From positions 166,920,882 through 166,984,881 of the forward strand of contig CM069433.1 of the NCBI GenBank assembly GCA_035610365.1: a stretch of DNA of 64,000 nucleotides. Reading direction: 5' to 3'. The stretch's first letter is position 1. The number at the start of each line of letters is the position of its first letter. A program made the position numbers and the translations under genes. The DNA is from Aquatica leii. Its lineage: Eukaryota; Arthropoda; Insecta; Coleoptera; Lampyridae. This document shows, piece by piece, positions 1 through 10,687 of the stretch. The notes beneath the pieces were generated by a model. That model saw only the letters and a list, made by a program, of their open reading frames with translations. It did not search any database and was not told where the DNA came from.

Positions 1-519
1 CGTCTTACTTGCTTAATTCTTTTCTGAGCTATAAATCTCTTTCTTCCGAAGTCATCCGGAAGGATAGTCTTATCATAATTTATAATTTTGTTTGGTAGAA
101 CATTATGAACTTTTATGAAATAAATTTACACTTTTATCGGCAAGTGCAAGCTTTCACCGTTTTACACTCTCGGCAAATTTTGTTGATAATTTCTGGTTTC
201 GGTTCATAAAATGACATTTAATCGTCACCTGCTAACGAGCTTAACTGTTTTATGACGTAAAATATAGTCGTAAGTAAATTTCTAGATTGCTGTAGGCCGT
301 CGTCGCCCGTGCGGTTATGAAAGCGGCCACTATTACATTACTTGCTGGAGCCGAACGGTCATGTAGTAAATTGTTATTATATTTGTACAGCTTTTAACGT
401 TTTGTGGCTTATTGTATGGAATAAAACATAAATCTTTATTGTCATTGTTGTATAATACTTCTTTTCATTATCATTAAAAAAAATAGCATTTTCATAGTTT
501 GGTGTTTACAATTTATAAT
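1..519. other. AT-rich stretch, no gene recognised
   Basis: I see no credible long reading frame. A GC-richer patch around 290-365 stands out from its surroundings and may be the eroded end of an unrecognised repeat. The piggyBac remnant to the right ends its readable C-terminus at about 535. Confidence 0.4.
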
Positions 520-534
520 GATTAATGAAATTTA

Positions 535-1715
535 TGGTAAAACATAAAAAACGAAATGCGGTTTTTCTACACAATCTGAGCAGTTATTAGCTACTTTTTT
601 CACCTTTTCTGTGTTCTTTACTTTGGTAACACCTTTTACAGTAGCGCCGTAGTTTAACTGCTATTCCTCTTGTCTCCTAAAAACATTCCTTCTAATAATT
701 TTTCCTGGTGTTGATGTTAGTGTCTTTCTTGGATCCTTCTGGCGTATTATCTCTAATTTTTTCTTAGAGGTAGAGACTCTTTTTTTCTGCAGTGACCGCA
801 TCATTTTTATTCTAAACTGCAAAATAGATAAACTTTCAATTGTCGTTTCTAAAAGAAATCTGATTATCAACTTTCTGTCACATCTTAACGTTTTGCTACA
901 TCTGGTCTGATAAATCAATTGACGATTTATTATAGTCGGTAATAGATCCTGACTTTTATACTACGCCAGATCTCTGTTAAACATTCACAGTGACTGCGGT
1001 ATGTTTTGTTGATAACATTAGAACACCACGTTTATATCTCCATTTCATAATACGTATTTTAAATTATTTTCTGCATCAATTACTTTGGATCTTTTAATTT
1101 TTTTGTTAGTCGTCTTTTTTTCTATCGGTACGTAAGGTTTGTATGTAGTGCGTTTTTCCGTCCAGGAAGATATTAACTGGTTCTAAACTTGTATAATAAT
1201 TGTCGGCTACAATAGTGCGACCGGAATTTAGCAGAAGATCGGCTAAACTAAGCATCACATTTGTTAAAACCGTCAAATCACTAGGATTGGGTTGGTCCCT
1301 CTCAGTGTAAATTGTAATATTCCATGTTTAGCTATTATCACTGCACAATTTTAATAGCTTTACACTTTTTTGTGGAATGTATTGGCTTATGTGGGATTCC
1401 TTACTTTAATTATTTGCTTATTCCAGATTACAGAATAGTGTACAGATTTGTTTGTAGCACCATGTCATCGACTATACGATTGTCTAAAAATGCCTTGCAG
1501 CACTTGTATGGCGTCGCAAATGCTAAGGAACCTGCATATTGATAAGATAGTCCACTGCTATCGGTTACTGCATCTTCACCTTCTTTGTCTGCTAAGGGTG
1601 TCTACTAGAATGGTTTCTACTCCCTCATTGTCCTCGATTAAAGTCACTTTTTTACCTGCAGAAAACAGTACCCTCTTGCATTTTGCATCATTTCAATTTA
1701 ATCATGCGTTTTAAT
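535..1715 (-). pseudogene. piggyBac-like transposase remnant (DDE_Tnp_1_7)
   Basis: This is the middle and C-terminal part of a piggyBac-type cut-and-paste transposase, read on the minus strand in several frames. In N-to-C order I see DDMVLQTNLYT (about 1440-1475), IYTERDQPNPSD (about 1280-1320), then TIVADNYYTSLEP followed by a segment ending in KTHYIQTLRTDRKKDD (about 1110-1215). The VADNYYTSL block carries the family's conserved acidic residue. Next comes DRKLIIRFLLETT (about 820-875). A Cys-rich tail ending NCSDCVEKPHF lies near 540-650 and resembles the C-terminal zinc-binding domain. Stops and frameshifts break the frame at least four times, and no N-terminus or inverted repeats were found. 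Family assignment is firm from block order; the copy cannot be active. Confidence 0.8.
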
Positions 1716-1730
1716 TTAGATCCACCAGCT

Positions 1731-3050
1731 GTTTACAGATTGATGCAGCTGAGTAGGGACAGCTACGTCCATTATGCATTTTCGATTTGTTTTGTAATTA
1801 TATTAACCTTTTGAGGTGTTTGAGTGTTTACTAGATTTAGATCGTATACAAATTCGTCTTTACTAAAAAATAAATAAGTTGGAAAACAGATTAATACAAA
1901 TTAAACGCTAAAATGTGTGAAAATATACTTACCTTTAATCTTCATTTGTACTGCCGTTTGCATAATTAGTTTGGTGTGCCTACTTATCTTAGTAGCTTTG
2001 CAATCTTTTGCTTTATATTCATAAAATAGATGCAACAATAGAAATTTAATACACAAACATGTATTTGTACAAAAAAGACAAACTGGAAATATTACTTTAG
2101 TTAAATAAGTTCTATTTAGAGCACAAATCATGTGCAAGAACGTGCATTTGCTGCAATGATTTATGAACACTGCAACAAAAGCGAGAATATCTGAAAAAAT
2201 ACGACCAAAAACCGAGATCCGTCTACTTGCAAACAACTTGCTGTATAAAACCAAAAACTTAATAATATTGCATGTCCGCAATGGCCTGACAGGATGAACT
2301 GTGATGAACTTCATTTGACCATTTATAACCCCGATGGCGCTTAACTTGTTGGTGTATGTAAATGATATATTATTATGATCACGTATTGAAAAATAGTATT
2401 CATATTCATAACAAGGTTGAGACGTTAAAGCCTTAGCAACAAGATTATATCACAAATCGTCAAGGGACATAATATGCAAGAGTTATAATAATATTCACAA
2501 CCAGAGTTTATATACATTTTTTGTACTGCTAGGATTATTAAAACTCTTTTTATTACAACTGTTAACAAGTGTACATTTTTAATTCAAACGTACGGCATTG
2601 TTAGTTTGCGCGTCATTCGCCGGGATATTTGGTCTTATTCAATATTTACGATGGGAATTTTTCATTGGTTTTTTCTGTTAAAAATTGCTGTGAGTGGTTT
2701 GATTTTGATGGAACCTTGTCCGTTCAATTGTAAGTAATTCCTTTTATTTAATTTTTCATCGTCGTTATTACTATTACGCTTTTCGCAATTTTACTGAAAT
2801 AAAAATTTTCTACGTATATTAACAGATTTAAGGCAATTATTGGTCAACTTTATCCTCACAGGTATGCTTATAGCCGCCATGTTGCTTTCGTTAACTTAAA
2901 ATTTATTGAGCGTTTTTGGTAGAGACTTTTCTTAAACTTAATTACTGTTGTGTACTACATATTTATTTATATTTATACGTACTCTGCTTTTAATGTTATT
3001 AAGATTTCCACTATTTCTGGATGTTGTCGTTATCACACAAGCTGAGTTTT
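1731..3050. other. No gene recognised; one unassigned minus-strand ORF
   Basis: A 137-codon minus-strand frame spans 1901-2314. It is hydrophobic and Cys-containing and ends just past a splice-donor-like GGTAAGTAT, but it resembles no family I know and may be chance. The rest is AT-rich. A plus-strand frame around 2948-3217 is explained by the inverted PLE fragment that follows. Confidence 0.3.
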
Positions 3051-3126
3051 TGTCACACGTTGCAGTGAACATCTTTAGAGTTTGGAACAAACTGATTGAT
3101 TTCGTCGTGAAGTTTCGCTTTTACGA
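3051..3126 (+). repeat. Inverted copy of PLE linker segment
   Basis: This segment reads, on the plus strand, HVAVNIFRVWNKLIDFVVK. Bases 3738-3813 on the minus strand encode HVAVEIFRAQNKLIDCVVK. About four in five bases agree over 76 positions. It lies just past the stop codon of the minus-strand PLE remnant, so that element is followed by an inverted piece of its own coding region. Confidence 0.7.
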
Positions 3127-3822
3127 TTTCCAAATTTTTGGTAAAGAAAAACTAGATTCTCGGTTAATATTAAAAGGATTTTTAATTAATTCAATAGAAT
3201 TCCTAATTTTTCGATGATAGTAATTAGAAGCATTTGGCAAAATTTTAGTATTTTCAAACATAAATAAATTGATAACCCGTTTCTAGCGCGTGTTTCGCCA
3301 CCGCTGACTTTAAAGATTGTTTGAGGCGACTACATCTTTGATGCTCCTTAATACGAATTCCCACGCTTCTATCCGTTTCTCCTATGTATACACGATTACA
3401 AGAGCAAGGAATGCTATAAACGCCGTTAGATTGAAAAGATTTAAGAATTGACCCAATTTAGGAAGAGTAGAAAACCGAGTCACAATGTTGTTATATTCTT
3501 ATATGGTCCGTGGTACCTTTGACAAAGGGTAGATAAGTGATAGACACTGGCTGAGACATAGATTCCGCTGTTATACTTGGTTTCGCAAACGTAGACTTTG
3601 TAATAGATTGTTTAATATTTTTTCTATTGTAATTGTTTGCAACTAACATCTCGGTTAGATGATTTAACTCTTTTTTAACATTTTCATTTACTGATAATTT
3701 CTGAGAAGGGTGATGATTTTATCGATTGAAAGCCGGTCTATAAAAGCGAGATTTTACAACGCAATCAATTAGTTTGTTTTGCGCTCTAAAGATTTCCACT
3801 GCGACGTGTGACGAATGCTCAG
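3121..3822 (-). pseudogene. Penelope-like element, linker and GIY-YIG endonuclease
   Basis: This is the 3' third of a PLE polyprotein, whose reverse transcriptase and GIY-YIG nuclease act in target-primed insertion. On the minus strand the post-RT linker is read first (RAQNKLIDCVVKSRFYRPA, then ITYLPFVKGTTDHI near 3510-3550). Next is the GIY-YIG core GVYSIPCSC followed by VYIGETDRSVGIRIKEHQR (about 3345-3425). The C-terminal block has FENTKILPNASNYYHRKIR and ends PKIWKS, with the stop at 3121-3123. The GIY/YIG residues, the Arg of the RIKEH block and the terminal basic block are all visible. There is at least one stop and one frameshift, and the RT domain is absent. It is more diverged from the copies at 32.4 and 62.5 kb than those are from each other, so it belongs to a different PLE lineage. 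Confidence 0.8.
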
Positions 3823-3839
3823 TTTATAAGACCGAATAA

Positions 3840-5269
3840 AAAATTAAAATAGTATAGTATACTTATTCCACTTATTTTTTGCAGTTAAAAAAGATAGCTA
3901 ATTTTTAGATAGTCTGTAATGCAAATCTCTATAACGTAGGCTATTTACAACGCCAGCGTACGCCGATAACTTGAACAACGTTCTCTCAACTTATGTGTCA
4001 GTTTAATTTACCTTAAATGAAATCAATAATATTTTGTGTTGTAATTTTTCATAACTATAACTACATTTTAAATATTATATAATTTTTTTAGTTTTATTCC
4101 GTAATACAAATAGTAGTATAATTATGTACATTTGAATTATAGCTTTAAACGTAAAAAGTACACAGGATAGGATCGCAGTACATTCATTTTAGATTATCCA
4201 ATCCAAATTCATAGTTTTGTTGGGTCAAATCACATACTTAACCTACAAAATACATTAAAGTTGCGATATTTTGATTAAAACAAACAAAACTTTCCAGTAA
4301 TACTAAATATAACTTCACATTATCTAAAAAATACAAATCATTATGCCTATTAAGTAACTACGTACCATCTCTTCTTGAAACATATTTTAATTCATTTTAA
4401 AACTTTGTTTCTAATTCACTGAACTATTCTTGCTACATAAGTTGACAGTTCTCAATATTTTTTTTTCGGTATTACAGGTATTACTTATTATGGGCGTGCT
4501 AGTAAATAAAGACATACGTTTCCAAAATCTTAAACATTACGTTGCCTACCGATGAGTCATAAGACACCTCTCGCGATTACGACTACATTTGTTTGTTTCT
4601 TATAGCTATGGTAGTCTGTGGTTTAACGTAGTGTAAGTGTTGTGAAAATGTGTTAGAAACGCGAGTGTTAAGTGTGCAAATGGCGAATCAAGGAACGCAA
4701 ATACAAGCACAAATTAAAGAATTAGAAAATAACTTAATAAAGAAAATTGAAAAATGGCATTACGGTTTTCATCCTATTTTTTGAACGGCAAGTTCTTATG
4801 TATACTTGATGTCTTCGAGCCAAGAACTTTTTTCTAGAACAAAAGAGTGGCGCTTATTTTTTTATATTTTATTATAGTTTCTAAACGCGTCAACTCACAA
4901 ACATCTCAACCAGTCGTAGCAACGTCGTTGTTACCAACAGAAAACGTTGTGACAAATGCTTAGTAGCAACTGCTACACCTATAATCATTAATAAAAACCA
5001 ATAATAACTTTTTTTCTAAGAGAATCAACGATTCTCGTCTAAATCACATATTCTGCATTACAATGTCTTTTAGAACTCTTTCTAATGCATCTCTCTCATA
5101 AAATCTCCACAGAGGAGCTTTTAGCCTTTTTTTGAATTGTCGCGGCATGCTGTTTTATATAACCCCTGAAAGACGCATATTTTATAAATTTCTTACTCAT
5201 TTGTTTATATATGAAAGTAGTATTAATTTACGCTTTGGAGGATATTATTGAGATCGTAAGCTTACATTC
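3840..5269. other. AT-rich stretch, no gene recognised
   Basis: Nothing is named here. A 34-codon frame opens at 4681 (MANQGTQIQAQIKELENN), which looks like the amphipathic start of a gag or structural protein, but it ends at once and has no matching continuation. It may be a retroelement scrap. Confidence 0.3.
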
Positions 5270-5277
5270 TATACATA
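5270..5277. repeat. hAT target-site duplication, left copy
   Basis: The octamer TATACATA lies against the left inverted repeat. It matches CATACATA at 8385-8392 in seven of eight bases. Confidence 0.75.
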
Positions 5278-8200
5278 CAGTGGCGGCTCGTGAGTTAACA
5301 ATTTGGTGAGGCAACTTTTTTGGAAGATATTTAATCATAAAAATAATTTAATCACTTATAATTATTATCTCTCAAATGTACCTACGCTGGTATCTACTTA
5401 TGAATTATTAAAAAAACATTTATGATTTAGAGATTAAATTTGTAAATTATTTTGGGATTTTCGACTTTTTCAAGTCATGTAATATGAACTAAAAACCTTT
5501 CTTCTTATGATCATAATAATAATTAATATAAATTTACTTACCAACATGACAAATTTTAAATAGTGCACATTAAAGTTTTATAAATAGCAAAAGTATGCGT
5601 CTATTTTTCTTATTTGCAAAATCATCAATAACGTCTTCAAGAAACTGTACATTACCGCATAATATTTTTATTAATTGTTTTTCTATGGAAATTTGTGCCA
5701 CATAATTGAACCTTTCTAGGCCTATAGTATTTCTGCAATAGGTTTTTTATCGTCGCAAGCTAGAAAAGCTTCATTCCACAGAAACAGATGTCACTGGTAT
5801 AATTAAAAAAAACAGTAAGAAGTTTATACAACTCCGGCACACATTTTAGTAACTCACTTTTATACATGAACTACAGCATTTCCATGATACTTTTAGAATT
5901 TCCTAATATTTCTTGATCGCCATATATCACCAGTAACTCATTTTTAAGTTGAATTCTATCAAAAATGAATATTGATTTTTTAAGCAATCGAATAAATCAT
6001 TAGGAAACTTTCGAAGATAATCTTTAAACTTAGATACATTTATTAAATCAAAAAAACTAAGTTTACTAATATCGTTAAATTGAATTTCAATTTGATGTAC
6101 TGTAGTATCCACAATTTCAAAAAATATTGCTCCGTAATTCTGTTGTTTATCTGGTAAATCGTCGAATTTTCTTCTTTTTAAAGACGTTATATCATCTAAT
6201 ACTGATAGAGAATTATAAATTTCGTCAAAAAATTTTTGATTTGATCTGAATTCTTTTAATTTGAACAAAAGCGATTGCAAGCGATTTCTAGCGTAAGCCG
6301 TGTCAGTAAACTTATTTTGTAATATCGAAAACACTACGTCAGTTTGCTCAAAAATTAATTTAAAAGTATCTAAGCAAAATATAAAATCATAATCTTCTAA
6401 AAACTTTTTCAATCCTAGCGCTCCGCGCACAGTTGTATTATCAAAATCGCCACTTTCTATAATATATAATATTAGTAAAAACATCGATTAATTTGTGTCC
6501 AATAGAAGAAACAGTAAGTACGGCTCGTGATGTAAAGTTCTAACGTGTTGAGGCGTTAGTTGGAAGTCTTTGGCGGCACATTTCATCTGATACAACCGTG
6601 CGTTTAAAAAATGTCGAAAAACCGGTTAATGTTTGAGAAAATATTCTTGCTTTTTTTATGCAGTTGCAAGCCTTGCTCAGTACTAAATTTAAAAGATGTG
6701 CATGGCAATGAGTAAATAAAGTTTGTGGGGCAATTGATTTAACTTTGGCTTGTAATCCGTTAAGATGGCCAGCCATAACTACAACACCATCATATGTTTG
6801 TGCTATGAGCTTTTCTGCGAAATTAAATTTATCAAACGTCGTATTTAGAAATTGAAATCAGCATTCTGACGTTCTTTGAGCATTCACGTCAAAAAATCCC
6901 ATAAAACGTTCAACTACCGTACCACTTTTAATATATCTAAAAATTATAGATAACTGGGACGAAGTAGTTATATCGGTAGTTTCGTCAATCTGCCACGAAA
7001 AATAGCCACATGTTTCAACTTCATGGCTGATATTCTTATTTAAAACACTGTGAAGAGATTCAAGTAATTCGTTCTGAATCGTCCCTGAAAACACCGATTT
7101 CACATCATTATCTTTGTCTATAAATTTTTTAAAAAGTGGGTCCCGTTTACTAAACACAGATAATAATTCTCGAAAATTACCTCTATTTAATGAAGATTGA
7201 CTTTCGTTATGTCCTCGAAATGGCAGTTCCTGATTGCACAAATATAAAATAATGTCTAATATTCTTGAAAGTATTTCACGATTTTCCCGAACTTGTTCAT
7301 TAAACTTTTTTATTTCATTAACACGTGTATTATCTAACAGGGCCAACAAAACAATTAATTTTTTTTACTGACAGTTCTGGTACCACAAATTAGTAAATGC
7401 TCTATTTGGTTTTCCTAAATTAATCAGAGATTTACTTAAATCAGGGCGAGGTCTTCCTAAATTTTTAATGTAAATTTTGTCTTCATATGTTAACGAAGCA
7501 AAACGATTTTCAATAATAACATTTACCACGTCTTTGCTAATTTTAATATCGCCTTGGTTAGCCATTTCAAAATTTACTCAAAAAATGATCAGAAAGAAAC
7601 CGCGGAATAAAAGACGTAACTTTCCGAGAGTAGATCTAGATTCAATGTTGAAGGTTGAATTTGAACTGAACTAAATAAAAAGGACTATTTAGAAGTTGAA
7701 TTGAAAAGCAAAATTTTAAAATCGCATTCTTAACACATTCTTTAAAAAATCATATATCTAAAGAGAAAGACTCAATGTAACACCATATTGCTATACGGTG
7801 ACGTCAAGCTCGAGTATCGCTGGATAGTTAGCTAAAAGCACGTAGAGAGGCAAGATGACGATTTGCCCCTCCTGGCATGAATAAAGCAAAGCGAACTACG
7901 TTAAGTCGCGAAGGAATAAATATTTTGATTACATAGTACGTAAATGTTTCATGATTTTGATTTTGTTTTAAACTAATATAATCTATAATCTAAACATAAT
8001 TTTAAAAAAACTAATAACGATTACCGAATGAAAAGAAATAGCCAAGCCTATACAAACATTACAAACCGCTGCGAGTGCGTCTGCCTGTTACGTATAAGTG
8101 CCTTCAGAGGCAGCTCCAGTCTATTCCTCACTTGACAATAAAAGTCGAGCAATAATGCAAAATTTTGAAACATGAAACGCGGTGACGAATAAATATGATT

Positions 8201-8384
8201 TTGTTTATATAAGTTAAGATAGGTATGGTATGCTTGGGAATTTTACACATTACTTTTTAATAAAATGAATTTAATTCCGAAACTTAATTTTATTTATACG
8301 TTTAATTGTCAGATTCAGGTCTTTCTCTTTCTTTTTTCATGGTGAGGCACTGCCTCACCTGCCTCACCAGAGAAGCCGCCCCTG
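5278..8384 (-). mobile_element. hAT DNA transposon with both ends and target duplication
   Basis: The left end begins CAGTGGCGGCTCGTGAG at 5278. The right end, read inward on the minus strand from 8384, begins CAGGGGCGGCTTCTCTGG. Both ends carry GGTGAGGCA motifs a few bases further in. The flanks form an 8-bp duplication with one mismatch: TATACATA (5270-5277) and CATACATA (8385-8392). This is the known hAT pattern of CAGNGG-type ends and an 8-bp target duplication. A perfect palindrome (GGTGAGGCA, G, TGCCTCACC) lies subterminally near 8341-8359. The element is about 3.1 kb and carries one broken transposase gene on the minus strand. Confidence 0.88.
5570..7565 (-). pseudogene. hAT transposase (ZMYM1-like, DUF4371 plus dimerisation domain), broken
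   Basis: The start ATG is at 7563-7565. The N-terminal part (LGRPRPDLSKSLINL) resembles a shortened TTF-type zinc finger region. The following block (7349-6858) contains FRGHNESQSSLNRGNFREL and then YFSWQIDETTDITTSSQLS, with the acidic residues typical of DUF4371. Next come AQTYDGVVVMAGHLNGLQ and FTHCHAHLLNLVLSKACN (about 6810-6670). A long readable stretch (6484-5927) leads to the C-terminal dimerisation block near 5640-5790 (PVTSVSVE, stop, SFSSLRR, then NTIGLERFNYVAQISIE). The stop sits where the family has the Arg of the ERSFS motif. Several further stops and frameshifts show the copy is dead. Its ends and target duplication support one original insertion. Confidence 0.85.
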
Positions 8385-8392
8385 CATACATA
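8385..8392. repeat. hAT target-site duplication, right copy
   Basis: The octamer CATACATA lies against the right inverted repeat and pairs with TATACATA at 5270-5277, one mismatch. Confidence 0.75.
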
Positions 8393-8441
8393 GAAAAATA
8401 ACTAACCTGCACAGAGATGAGATAAGTCCGCTCTTATGCTT

Positions 8442-8597
8442 TTAATTTTCATCAGAATTTGCTCTCAAATTGTTTATTTTTCGGGCTTTTGCAAGAATAT
8501 CTGGTAACACATGATCAATTGTTAAGTTACAATCTCTCTTGTCACGAAAACATCGCATCATTGTGTTGATAGCACAGTGCGTCGAAATATTCAAAAT
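8442..8597 (-). other. Unassigned coding-like segment
   Basis: The minus strand has about 50 uninterrupted codons with balanced composition (including HCAINTMMRCFRDKRDCNLT and DHVLPDILAKARKINNL), closed by a stop at 8442-8444. The base composition is less AT-biased than the flanks. I do not recognise the family. It could be a scrap of a transposon or host exon, or chance. Confidence 0.2.
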
Positions 8598-8599
8598 CC

Positions 8600-10687
8600 C
8601 ATATTACGCCGCGTGTCCCTAAAAACCTAGGTGACGGTAAAAAATGCCTGAAAAAAGCATTTTCTTAAGAACTGTTGTCTTACGAAGAACACGATTTTAT
8701 ACAGTTTTATGCAGATAATGAGATCAGAATTAAATTAAACTAAATATGTATTTGAAAAAATGCGTTAAAATATACGACATTTGCTTCCTAATTTAGACAA
8801 AACATCGACATTACAAATAAACGAAAACTATCAATTGAACTCAGATGCATCGTTAATCCAATTAAGAAATACTAGAACATATAAAAATGAGAAACTGTTG
8901 AGTTAATCTTTAGATTTGCGGATGTTTTTTTATTTTCAATAAATCAACATGCACTATATCTTCTTTTAGTAACTGTGTTAAAATTTATGGTAATAAATCT
9001 AATAGTGCAATCGTTGTAGTATGAAGAAAGTGTTGAATAAAACTAGTTTTATGGGCAATTAGAAAAGCAACTACAGAAATCGTTAAACAAAATATGCTTT
9101 TACTTAAAACTAGTTTTAAGCTTATTTTTTGATTTACTATTGTACATGTGCAAAATTTTACGGTAATTATCGTATTAGAAAGATTTTCACCTGATCCTTT
9201 TCTTAATTACAAATTATCCAAACTAGTTATATAATTAAAGGAAAAGTTATGCCTACAACAAAAACGATTAAGGCGTTTACAAAAGAAAGTTAAAAAAATT
9301 TGCGCATGTAAATCTAATATTATATTCCACGAAAGTATTAAACGTTGTAAGAAAATTTTCTTTTATTTAATATTCGTTGCAGCTTCGGTAATTTAATTTA
9401 TATTTCTAATGTCACAATTGTGTTTTCATACGCATTTGCGTATTTAATGAATCTAATGCTATATTATGTAATTACCATGACGAAACCTATTAAATTATAC
9501 AAAAATTTAAACATAAGGAACTTCTTTGTATATCAAATCTGGGTTTATCATTCAGTTATAGAAAAAGTTTTGAAATACTAGGAAGTAGGTTTTAATTTAA
9601 ACATTTCCATTTAAAAAATAAATTTCTTGCATTTACATATATTTCATGTCTCACAATAATTTAAAAATGGAGCACTGCGCTTTACATTTTAACAATGACA
9701 CGACACTTAGAAAGTATTTTCATCTGTAACTTAATCTAAACTCGTCTACGAGGTTGTGTAATCGTCACGTAATAAATTCTTGAGATGATTACCTTTTTTT
9801 GTAATAACTAGTATGGTAACGGTAGAGGGAAGAAAGTAAAACTTTTCTTTAGAATGGAATTAACAGCCGGAGGCGTCACTGTCGGATGAGATTATTTTGT
9901 TTTTTTAATAGTATAACGTGCGTGTTGAATTTTGTAATTTATAACAATAAAATTGCCTTATTACGTTTTGTTGTTTAATTAATTGTACCTGGACTCATTT
10001 CAAGACTATTGTGTTACGTTTCTCGTTGTTTACAATTTGTTAAAATAAAAGAAAATCATAACAGATTTTTTTACCCAATATTATTTTAATAATCACATTG
10101 TTTAAAAGCTGTAAACACTAATTTTGTTGCTTAACCGAGAACCAGAACAATAATTTGTTCGTAGTAGAAGATAACAAAAACAACGAATCAAACATAATTA
10201 TTCGTGTTGCCTAACGAACACAGTTTTATATTGATTATAAAAAAATAAAAATGCCTACTGAAAGAAACCCAATCTAGAAAAATGAAAATTGTATAATAAT
10301 ACAAAAAGCATAAATCTAGCGGAAAAACCAAAAAAATCCTTTTTTTCTTTTTTATCAGAATTATGAACAAGTTCGAACTCGCATAACACCGTACCTCGTA
10401 ATGTAAGTTATTGAAGTAGGTTGAGATTGAGACTTACCTACTTACTGTAACCAGATCAAACCGTTTATGTAACATTTAAATAAATACTTACTTTATTATA
10501 CATAGATATGTAAGCATTATGATTTGTGTAAACCAAACAGTCCAAGCGTGATTATTTAAAAAAATGTATAAGAATAAATATTTTTTTTTGTGTTTTACGG
10601 GTCAGATGGTTTAAAGCACTGTCATCGCTTTTAAGCAAAATTATGTACTTTATTTATTACGGAAATCAGATGTGTGTAGTCTATAAT
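8600..10687. other. AT-rich stretch, no gene recognised
   Basis: About 2 kb of very AT-rich sequence without a credible frame. A T-loop-like GTTCGAACTC near 10370 was checked and is not part of a tRNA fold. Confidence 0.4.

Noticed and set aside
1324..1714. Two overlapping plus-strand frames
   Set aside because: They are antisense to the piggyBac transposase remnant.
10360..10400. tRNA-like GTTCGAACTC
   Set aside because: No acceptor stem, D-arm or anticodon arm can be drawn around it.
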